From the NCBI RefSeq assembly GCF_014196255.1, contig NZ_JACIDH010000002.1, forward strand, positions 248,001 to 312,000: a stretch of DNA of 64,000 bases, read 5' to 3'. The translations under genes and the position numbers were made by a program. This stretch comes from Sphingomonas pseudosanguinis (GTDB taxonomy: Bacteria > Pseudomonadota > Alphaproteobacteria > Sphingomonadales > Sphingomonadaceae). Shown here in pieces: positions 57,210-64,000 of the stretch (position 1 is the stretch's first letter; each line of letters starts with the position of its first letter). The notes beneath the pieces are model-generated. The model searched no databases. It worked only from the letters and a program-made list of their open reading frames with translations, and was not told the origin of the DNA.

Positions 57210-57249
57210 ATGCGCGCCCGCGTGCGCCCTGTGCAGGCGTGGCGGGAAC

Positions 57250-57274
57250 GGAACGGGCCATGGCCGCGCCCGTT
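57250..57274 (+). promoter_or_regulatory. EcfG-type general-stress promoter, perfect consensus
   Basis: GGAAC at 57250-57254, a 16-base spacer and CGTT at 57271-57274: an exact match to the EcfG consensus. It would start transcription near 57282, leaving a leader of about 28 bases with AGGA before ATG 57310. The strongest stress promoter candidate in the window. Confidence 0.65.
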
Positions 57275-57309
57275 CAGGCTGTTCCTTTCCCGATATGTCA
57301 GGAAATACC

Positions 57310-58134
57310 ATGCCTTATCTGAAAACCCGCGACGGTACGGATATCTATGTCAAGGACTGGGGCGAAGGCCGCCCCGTCGTATTGTTGCATGGCTGGCCGC
57401 TGTCGGCGGACATGTGGGACGCGCAGATGATGGCCCTGGCCGAGGCGGGCTTCCGTGCCATCGCCTATGACCGGCGCGGCTTCGGTCGGTCGGGTCAGCC
57501 CTGGTCGGGCTATGATTATGACACGCTGGCCGACGATCTCGCCGATGTGCTGGAGGCGACGGGCGCTCGGGACGCGGCGGTCTTCGGCTTCTCGATGGGC
57601 GGTGGCGAGGTCGCGCGCTATATGAGCCGGCATGACGGCAAGGGCGTCGTCGCGGCCGGCCTGATCGCCTCGGTCGTACCCTATATGGCCAAGACCCCGG
57701 ACAATCCCGATGGCACCGAGCAGTCGGTCTTCGACCAGATCACGCAGGGGTTGAAGGACGACCGTGCGCATTTCCTGCGCCACACCTTCTTCAAGCAGTT
57801 CTTCGGTGTCGGCTATATCTCCAGCCCGATCAGCGAGGAGATACTCGACTGGGCGACCAGCGTGGCGATGCAGGCCGGCCTCAAGCCGACCCTGGCATGC
57901 GCGGAGTCGTTCAGCCAGACCGACTTCCGCCCCGATCTTGCGGCGTTCCGCGTGCCGACGCTGGTCATCCACGGCACGGCCGACCAGACGGTGCCGATCG
58001 ATGCCGCCGGTCGTGCGGCAGCGGCCGGGATCGCACAGTCCCAGCTCGTGGAATATGACGGCGCGCCGCATGGCCTGAACGTCACGCATAGCGATCGGCT
58101 GACCAGCGACATCCTGACCTTCCTGGGTCGCTGA
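57310..58134 (+). CDS. Alpha/beta hydrolase, non-heme haloperoxidase-like
   Basis: A 274-residue cytoplasmic hydrolase of the chloroperoxidase/esterase group. The nucleophile is Ser95 in VFGFSMGGGEV, the acid Asp225 in VIHGTADQTVP and the base His254 in DGAPHGLN; the N-terminal HGWPLSADMW gives the oxyanion loop. Haloperoxidase activity in this family is a side reaction; perhydrolase or esterase activity is more likely. ATG 57310 has AGGA 6 bases upstream. The EcfG-type promoter suggests a stress role. Confidence 0.88.
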   Translation: MPYLKTRDGTDIYVKDWGEGRPVVLLHGWPLSADMWDAQMMALAEAGFRAIAYDRRGFGRSGQPWSGYDYDTLADDLADVLEATGARDAAVFGFSMGGGEVARYMSRHDGKGVVAAGLIASVVPYMAKTPDNPDGTEQSVFDQITQGLKDDRAHFLRHTFFKQFFGVGYISSPISEEILDWATSVAMQAGLKPTLACAESFSQTDFRPDLAAFRVPTLVIHGTADQTVPIDAAGRAAAAGIAQSQLVEYDGAPHGLNVTHSDRLTSDILTFLGR

Positions 58135-58137
58135 TAC

Positions 58138-58176
58138 GGAAAGGGGGCGGCCTTCCCTCGGAAAGCCGCCCCTTTC
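58138..58176. terminator. Bidirectional hairpin between the hydrolase and ftsB
   Basis: A long stem in which GAAAGGGGGCGGCC pairs with the later GCCGCCCCTTTC, with a bulge and a loop around TTCCCTCGGAAA. It starts with GAAA and ends with TTTC, so both directions end in a short T run. It separates the convergent hydrolase and ftsB genes. Confidence 0.65.
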
Positions 58177-58191
58177 AATAGGTTGCCGCAA

Positions 58192-58515
58192 TTACTTCAG
58201 CGGGACGATCACCTCATCGGGATGGGCGACATTCAGTTCCTTGCGGACCATTTCGTCCACCATGTCCGGATTGGCGTGATCCGGGTCGAGAAGCGCGACG
58301 CGGTTTTTCAGAACCGTCCGCTTCTTGTCGAGCTGGGCATATTCATGCTCCCGCTTCACCAACTGGCGCTGATACTCGCCGTAAGCGAGCAGGCCGTTAC
58401 GTCCCAGCACCGCATAGGCGCCGAAGAACGCGACGATCGTCAGGCCAAGCGCGGGCAAAGCGGCCCGCCGCATGGTGCGAATGAAAGGCGACGGCTTCTT
58501 GGTCACGGAACCCAT
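58192..58515 (-). CDS. ftsB: Septum formation initiator FtsB/DivIC family
   Basis: A 107-residue bitopic protein of the divisome: one helix near residues 18-38 (LPALGLTIVAFFGAYAVLG), then a coiled coil (EYQRQLVKREHEYAQLDKKRT), and a terminal segment ending HPDEVIVPLK. It joins FtsL and FtsQ at the division site. Start at ATG 58515; a TTG at 58542 overlaps the eno stop (TTGA) and would add nine residues, but neither has a good ribosome-binding site. Follows eno on the minus strand, as in other alphaproteobacteria. Confidence 0.85.
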   Translation of the reverse strand: MGSVTKKPSPFIRTMRRAALPALGLTIVAFFGAYAVLGRNGLLAYGEYQRQLVKREHEYAQLDKKRTVLKNRVALLDPDHANPDMVDEMVRKELNVAHPDEVIVPLK

Positions 58516-58538
58516 TTTCGTACCGACGCCCTTCGATT

Positions 58539-59831
<1,293 letters not shown>

Positions 59832-59903
59832 CTACATCAGCCTTGAAGGTCTCGGCCGCGCTCTATCGTGTGACCACGCGAAGGGCAATTGCGGGAAAAG
59901 CAT

Positions 59904-59929
59904 GGAACCGTGCTTCCGTCGCCGGGGTT
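59904..59929 (+). promoter_or_regulatory. Candidate EcfG-type promoter of the envelope stress cassette
   Basis: GGAAC at 59904-59908, a 17-base spacer and GGTT at 59926-59929 (consensus CGTT, first base differs). It ends 50 bases before ATG 59980, and the leader carries AAGGAAAGGG as ribosome-binding site. It would drive the four small genes that follow. Confidence 0.5.
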
Positions 59930-59979
59930 AAGAGGCGAACTGCCCGGTCCGCCGGGCCAAGAAGGAAAGGGATTGTCCC

Positions 59980-60531
59980 ATGGCCGATACCGACAACACG
60001 TTTCCCCCGCAGCATGACACGACGCCGAATTTCGGCGGCCATGGCGGCGTCGCCCCTGAGGTCGCGGCGCCCACCGCATCCTTCGGCATCGGCAACAGCG
60101 CGACGCAGACCGCCACGGCGGACACGAAGGCTTCGACCATTTCCGACGCCAAGCAGACAGTGAAGGACGGGGCCGGCAAGTTCCAACAGCAGGCGGTCGA
60201 CAAGGTCTATGCGCTGGCCGGCGACGGCAAGGCGAAGGCCGGCTCGGCGCTGGATCAGGTCGCCCAGCTGCTCAACGATGCGGCGGGTCAGGTCGATGAG
60301 AAGCTCGGCCAGCAATATGGCCAATATGCCCGCTCGGCGGCGGATGCGGTGAATTCCTTCTCCGGTTCGATCAAGGATAAGGATGTCGAGGAACTGCTCG
60401 ACGACGCACGCGCCTTCGTGGCGAAGAGCCCGGCGATCGCCGTCGGGATCGCGGCAGCACTCGGCTTTGTCGTGGCCCGCGTGGTCCAGTCGGGTCTTGA
60501 GGGCCACGCGTCGGACAACGCCGCAGCGTGA
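59980..60531 (+). CDS. DUF883/ElaB-like envelope protein
   Basis: A 183-residue protein: a Thr/Gly/His-rich N-terminal 50 residues, a long amphipathic Ala/Gln/Lys-rich helix (about 60-140, with SALDQVAQLLNDAAGQVDEK) and a C-terminal membrane helix (SPAIAVGIAAALGFVVARVV). This is the ElaB/YqjD or LEA-like layout of stress proteins that dock ribosomes or protect membranes. Its last 4 bases overlap the next gene's start (GTGA). First gene of the cassette behind the EcfG-type promoter. Confidence 0.75.
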   Translation: MADTDNTFPPQHDTTPNFGGHGGVAPEVAAPTASFGIGNSATQTATADTKASTISDAKQTVKDGAGKFQQQAVDKVYALAGDGKAKAGSALDQVAQLLNDAAGQVDEKLGQQYGQYARSAADAVNSFSGSIKDKDVEELLDDARAFVAKSPAIAVGIAAALGFVVARVVQSGLEGHASDNAAA

Positions 60532-60881
60532 CCCGCGTGACCGCCCCCCTTTCGGCGACGTCGCCGGAACCGGAGACCCTGACCTCGCTGGTCTCGCAGC
60601 TGGTCGATGACGGCCGGTCGTTCATCGCGGCAGAGATCGACCTGGCGAAGGCGCGGGCGTCCGACAAGGTCTCGCGCTATCGCAGCGCGGCGACGTTCTT
60701 TGCCATCGCCGGCGTGCTGGCGCTGGCCGCGTTGATCGCGTTCCTTGTCGGCCTGATCATGGCGTTGGCGCCGTTGGTGGGGCCGCTGGGATCGACCTTG
60801 ATCGTGGTCGGCGCGGTGCTGCTGATCGCCGGTATCCTGGCGATGGTCGGCAAGTCGCGTTTGTCGGGAGGGCAGGCATGA
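60528..60881 (+). CDS. Phage holin superfamily III-like (DUF1469) membrane protein
   Basis: A 117-residue inner-membrane protein. Residues 20-53 form an amphipathic helix (LVSQLVDDGRSFIAAEIDLA), then two membrane helices (ATFFAIAGVLALAALIAFLV and LGSTLIVVGAVLLIAGILAM). The profile is that of DUF1469, called holin-X-like only by fold; no phage genes are near, and a lysis role is unlikely. The start is GTG 60528, in the preceding stop; the stop overlaps the next start (ATGA). Confidence 0.8.
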   Translation: MTRVTAPLSATSPEPETLTSLVSQLVDDGRSFIAAEIDLAKARASDKVSRYRSAATFFAIAGVLALAALIAFLVGLIMALAPLVGPLGSTLIVVGAVLLIAGILAMVGKSRLSGGQA

Positions 60882-61126
60882 CCGTCTCCGAAGCCGAACT
60901 GCGGGCCGCCGAGGCGCGTGAGCGGATGAACCAGACGGCCGCACGCATCCAGGCGCGGTTGGAGCCGCAGGCCCTGGCCGCGCAGGCCAAGGAAGTCAGC
61001 CTGTCCGCCGCCAAGTCGGGGATCGACAGCGCCAGGAACAACCCCGCTGCCGTCGCCGGTGGCGTGGCAGTGCTGGGATTGTTCCTCAATCGTCGGCGGA
61101 TCGCCCGCCTGTTCAAGCGCAAGTGA
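60878..61126 (+). CDS. DUF3618-like small membrane protein
   Basis: An 82-residue protein: an amphipathic helix of charged and Ala residues (AELRAAEARERMNQTAARIQ), then a membrane helix (PAAVAGGVAVLGLFL) and a basic end (NRRRIARLFKRK), as in DUF3618. Such proteins are commonly encoded with DUF1469. ATG 60878 has GGGAGGGC shortly upstream and overlaps the previous gene. Function unknown. Confidence 0.75.
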   Translation: MTVSEAELRAAEARERMNQTAARIQARLEPQALAAQAKEVSLSAAKSGIDSARNNPAAVAGGVAVLGLFLNRRRIARLFKRK

Positions 61127-61181
61127 TTTGGCCTGCCGACCGGCAAATCAAGGTCGGCAATAGTCCAGGAGGATGACCGCA

Positions 61182-61640
61182 ATGACCATCGAAACCACGC
61201 ACACCACGCTCGACGCCGATCAGCAGAATGGTCGCATCCGCGAAACGCTGGCGCAGGGCCGCGAGACCGCGTCGCACGCCCTTCACGACGCCAAGGAAAA
61301 GGCCGCTGACGTCGCGCACAAGACCGCGCAGACGATCGAAGCCAATCCGCTCGGCATTCTGGTCGGCGGTCTGGCGGTCGGCGTCCTCGCCGGCGCGCTG
61401 ATCCCGCGCAGCGCCCGCGAAAAGGAAGTCCTCGCCCCGCTCGGCAAGAAGCTTGGTGAGACGGTCCGTCAGGCGGCGCAGGCCGCCCGCGAGACGGGCC
61501 TGCGCGAACTGGAGGAGGCCGGCCTGACCAAGGGCGCGGCGAAGGACCGTGCGAAGTCGTTGTTGGACGACGTCGTCAAGGTCGCGAGCAATGCCGGTTC
61601 GGCCGCCGCCAAGGCTGCGACCAACAAGTCGACCATCTAA
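61182..61640 (+). CDS. YqjD/ElaB-like membrane-anchored stress protein
   Basis: A 152-residue protein: a hydrophilic helical start (RIRETLAQGRETASHALHDA), a membrane helix at about residues 55-74 (NPLGILVGGLAVGVLAGALI) and a Lys/Ala-rich amphipathic tail (VRQAAQAARETGLRELEEAG). ATG 61182 is 9 bases after AGGAGG; the in-frame ATG 61173 directly abuts it and is less likely. It is the last gene of the cassette and is followed by a strong terminator. Stress protection of the inner membrane is inferred. Confidence 0.75.
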   Translation: MTIETTHTTLDADQQNGRIRETLAQGRETASHALHDAKEKAADVAHKTAQTIEANPLGILVGGLAVGVLAGALIPRSAREKEVLAPLGKKLGETVRQAAQAARETGLRELEEAGLTKGAAKDRAKSLLDDVVKVASNAGSAAAKAATNKSTI

Positions 61641-61687
61641 ATCGAGATGGCGTTTGACGCTGACGGGCGCTGAACGCGAACCGTTTC

Positions 61688-61733
61688 AAAAAGCCCCCTC
61701 ATCGTCCCGCCGGGATGCTGCGGGGGCTTTTTT
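61688..61733 (+). terminator. Strong intrinsic terminator after the stress cassette
   Basis: AAAAAGCCCCC (61688-61698) pairs with GGGGGCTTTTT (61722-61732), with a smaller inner stem, then a run of six T. It ends the 59.9-61.6 kb unit; the DUF885 gene beyond has its own promoter. Confidence 0.9.
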
Positions 61734-61842
61734 CGTGCCCGCTCCATCGGACAATCACCGGTGGATAAGCGTTTACCGCTGCTTGCGGGGTGATCGGCAG
61801 GTTTCTACCAATAGGTCTTCTCTGACCGAACGGGAAATCCGC

Positions 61843-63672
61843 TTGCGCCTTCTGCCTCTCGCTGCCCTGCTCTCCTCCCTGTCGCTTCCCGCCATGACCG
61901 CGCCGGTTTTGGCCCAGGCCCTGCCTCCCGCTCCGCCCCAGCCGGGTGACGGCCCCGAAGACGCGCGGCTCAAGCGGCTTTTCCATGAGAGCGACGAAGC
62001 CAGCCTCGCGCGCAATCCGATCAACGGCATCTTCCGGGGGGATATGCGCCGCGCCGATCAGGTCGGCGATTTTTTTTCCGACCGCTATATCGCGGCCGAA
62101 CGCGCGGCCGCGCAAAAGGATATGGCGGAGCTGGGTCGGATTGACCGTGCCAAGCTGACCCCGACCGATCAGATCGCCTATGACGTATTCCGCAACCAGA
62201 CCGAGATGTCGCTAAAAGGTCTGGACCCGGCCATCGTCGCGCTGACGATCGTGCGGCCGATGGATCATTTCTATGGCATCCAGACCTTCTATCCCGAATT
62301 CGCTTCGGGTCAGGGCGCCGCACCTTTCAATACGGTGGTCGATTACGAGAACAACCTGAAGCGCAACGTCGAATATGCCCGGCTGCTCGACGAAGCGATC
62401 GGTCGCTTTCGACAGGGTATGAAGAGCGGCGTCGTCCAGCCCAAGCTGGTCGTTCGCAACATGATCACGCAGTTCGACAATCTGCTGGCGGGCAAGCCGG
62501 AGGAGTCGACCTTCTATGCGCCGGTCAAGAAATTTCCCGCCGCCATTCCGGCCGCCGACCGCACCCGGCTGACCGCCGCCTATGCGACGCAGATCCGCGA
62601 CGTGATTATCCCCGCCCAGCGCCGGATGCGCGATTTCCTCGCCACGACCTATCTGCCCGCCGCGCGCGACAGCGTCGGCCTGTCGGGCATGCCGGGCGGT
62701 GCGAAGCTCTATGCCTATCTCATTGAGCAGAACACGACGCTGCCGCTTCAGGCCGAGGCGGTCCACCAGCTCGGTCTGTCGGAGGTCGCGCGCATCCTGA
62801 AGGCGATGGAGGTCCAGAAGCAGGCGGTCGGCTTTAAGGGCAGCCTGCCCGAATTCTTCACCTTCCTGCGCACCGATACGCAGTTCCAGCCCAAATCGGC
62901 GCAGCAGCTGCGTGAAGGCTATGAAGCGATCGGCCGCCGTGTCGATGCGCGTATCCGCGAGCAATTCTCGCTGATCCCGAAGACCGCGCTCGAAATCCGG
63001 CCCGTCCCCGCCTTCAAGGAAAAGACCGACGCCGGCGGCTCCTATCAGGGCGGCACGCCTGATGGCTCACGGCCGGGTGCCTTCTATTACAATACCTATG
63101 ACCTGCCGTCGCGCTACATGTGGGAGATGGAGACGCTGTATCTGCACGAAGCGGTGCCGGGCCATCATTTCCAGATCAGCCTGGCGCAGGAGAATGCCGC
63201 GCTGCCCGCCTTCATGCGCTTCGGCGGCAATACCGCCTATGCGGAAGGCTGGGCGCTCTATGCCGAGACGCTGTGGCCCGAACTGGGCATGGAGACCGAT
63301 CCCTATCAGCGGATGGGCGGGCTGAATGACGAGATGCTGCGCGCGATGCGGCTGGTCGTCGACACCGGCATCCATGCCAAGGGTTGGACCCGCGATCAGG
63401 CGATCGACTATATGCTCGTCAATTCGCCGATGGCGCGGACCGACGCGACCGCCGAGGTCGAGCGCTATATCGCCATTCCGGGCCAGGCGCTGGCCTATAA
63501 GATCGGTCAGCTGACGATCAGCCGGGTGAAGGCGAAAGCGCAGGCCGAACTGGGTGCCAAGTTCGATCCGCGCCGCTTCCACGCCGAAATCCTCGATACC
63601 GGCGCACTGCCGATGCCGGTGCTGGAGCAGAAGATCGACGCGTGGATCGCGGCCGAAAAGCGCCGCGCCTGA
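61843..63672 (+). CDS. DUF885 family secreted protein, peptidase-like
   Basis: A 609-residue exported protein. The signal peptide is RLLPLAALLSSLSLPAMTA with cleavage after AQA (about 26). A metal-site-like HEAVPGHH motif occupies residues 435-442, with the following GWALYAETLWPELGM giving a Glu that could complete a zinc site; this is the DUF885 pattern, related to M32-type metallopeptidases. I use TTG 61843, with GGGAA upstream; it restores the signal peptide. The next possible ATG is 61894, inside it. Substrate not known. Confidence 0.85.
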   Translation: MRLLPLAALLSSLSLPAMTAPVLAQALPPAPPQPGDGPEDARLKRLFHESDEASLARNPINGIFRGDMRRADQVGDFFSDRYIAAERAAAQKDMAELGRIDRAKLTPTDQIAYDVFRNQTEMSLKGLDPAIVALTIVRPMDHFYGIQTFYPEFASGQGAAPFNTVVDYENNLKRNVEYARLLDEAIGRFRQGMKSGVVQPKLVVRNMITQFDNLLAGKPEESTFYAPVKKFPAAIPAADRTRLTAAYATQIRDVIIPAQRRMRDFLATTYLPAARDSVGLSGMPGGAKLYAYLIEQNTTLPLQAEAVHQLGLSEVARILKAMEVQKQAVGFKGSLPEFFTFLRTDTQFQPKSAQQLREGYEAIGRRVDARIREQFSLIPKTALEIRPVPAFKEKTDAGGSYQGGTPDGSRPGAFYYNTYDLPSRYMWEMETLYLHEAVPGHHFQISLAQENAALPAFMRFGGNTAYAEGWALYAETLWPELGMETDPYQRMGGLNDEMLRAMRLVVDTGIHAKGWTRDQAIDYMLVNSPMARTDATAEVERYIAIPGQALAYKIGQLTISRVKAKAQAELGAKFDPRRFHAEILDTGALPMPVLEQKIDAWIAAEKRRA

Positions 63673-63711
63673 ACGCGCATGGGAGGGGCCGGCCGGCCTC
63701 TCCCTCAAGCG

Positions 63712-64000
63712 TCAGGGAACGTGACGTTTTTCCAGTTTCCGCGCGAGCGTGCGGCGGTGCATCCCCAGCCGCCGTGCGGTTTCCGAGATGTTGAAGTTGG
63801 TGTCGGCCAGCGTCTCGTTGATCCGCTCCCACTCCAGCGTCTTGATGGAACTGGGCCGGTCGGTGATCGCCGTCGTCGCATCGCCGCTCGCCTTGTGAAA
63901 GGCAGCCTCGATGTCGTCGGTGTTGGACGGCTTGGCGAGATAATGGCAGGCCCCCAGCTTGATCGCCTCCACCGCCGTGGCGATGCTGGCGAAGCCGGTC
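63712..64000 (-). CDS. C-terminal end of a RegA/ActR-type response regulator (cut by window edge)
   Basis: Only the last 96 residues are in the window; the start lies beyond base 64000. The fragment holds the receiver end (AIKLGACHYLAKPSNTDDIE, with the Lys that follows the phosphoacceptor region) and the Fis-like helix-turn-helix NISETARRLGMHRRTLARKL, which is the RegA/PrrA/ActR signature. These regulators respond to redox and pair with a RegB/PrrB/ActS kinase, presumably outside the window. The 3' end lies 39 bases from the DUF885 stop, convergent. Confidence 0.85.
   Translation of the reverse strand, partial: TGFASIATAVEAIKLGACHYLAKPSNTDDIEAAFHKASGDATTAITDRPSSIKTLEWERINETLADTNFNISETARRLGMHRRTLARKLEKRHVP

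Noticed and set aside
60528..60881. Prophage remnant because of a holin-like protein
   Set aside because: DUF1469 proteins are chromosomal stress-associated proteins; no other phage gene or att site is present.

Overview
The window is GC-rich, densely packed chromosomal DNA of an alphaproteobacterium, almost certainly a sphingomonad (Sphingomonas or a close relative). Evidence for this: fused ispDF, dusB-ntrB-ntrC-ntrY-ntrX followed by hfq-hflX, trpF-trpB-trpA-accD-folC, an Hfq made of two tandem Sm domains, an I78-type lipoprotein, a UrcA protein, and EcfG-type (GGAAC-N16/17-CGTT-like) promoter motifs. I see no insertion sequence, prophage, integrase, rRNA operon or CRISPR array. No stretch longer than about 300 bases lacks a gene. 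Many neighbouring genes overlap by 1-4 bases (ATGA, TGATG, GTGA, TTGA), which suggests translational coupling.

Layout. 1-3.6 kb: polyphosphate metabolism (ppk1 cut by the window edge, ppx). 3.6-9.3 kb: I78 lipoprotein and rnd; aspS; beta-carbonic anhydrase; lipA and a RatA/COQ10-like START protein. 9.2-11.4 kb (minus strand): ispDF, a secreted protein of unknown function, CinA C-terminal amidase. 11.5-20.6 kb (plus strand): dusB, the two nitrogen two-component pairs NtrBC and NtrYX, double-domain hfq and hflX. 20.6-29.7 kb (mostly minus strand): mazG, retropepsin-like protease, MBL hydrolase, TatD, metG, DUF423, a Kef-type antiporter, a degenerate IscU/NifU scaffold, CvpA, radA. 29.8-34.2 kb: GT4 glycosyltransferase, DUF2218 plus a His-rich YqjI-like PadR regulator with AT-rich palindromes, rarA, an RNase H-fold-like unknown and tRNA-Thr(UGU). 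34.3-43.4 kb: EEP hydrolase, patatin-like protein, LapA-domain protein, pyrF, trpFBA, accD, folC. 43.4-51.3 kb: a small cysteine-containing protein behind a Fur-box-like dyad, AmpG-like MFS transporter, single-domain response regulator, an RsuA/RluB pseudouridine synthase with a repetitive disordered tail, rsmD, a second MFS transporter, a Pit phosphate transporter, UrcA. 51.5-64 kb: uvrD, glycine-zipper protein, S9 prolyl oligopeptidase, alpha/beta hydrolase, ftsB, eno, a four-gene envelope/stress cassette, a DUF885 secreted peptidase-like protein and the end of a RegA/ActR-type response regulator.

Most genes are conserved housekeeping functions. The most interesting signals are regulatory and architectural. 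Four EcfG-type promoter candidates occur in gene-start regions (carbonic anhydrase/lipA, glycine-zipper protein, alpha/beta hydrolase, stress cassette). The first of these is palindromic, so it can be read in both directions. Others are the Fur-like box at 43.4 kb, the PadR-type palindromes at 31.9 kb, the tandem Hfq with unequal RNA-binding faces, an NtrX without the sigma-54 contact loop, and five 25-residue repeats in the pseudouridine synthase tail. I did not find a clearly undescribed multi-gene system. The best candidate is the 59.9-61.6 kb cassette of small membrane-associated proteins.
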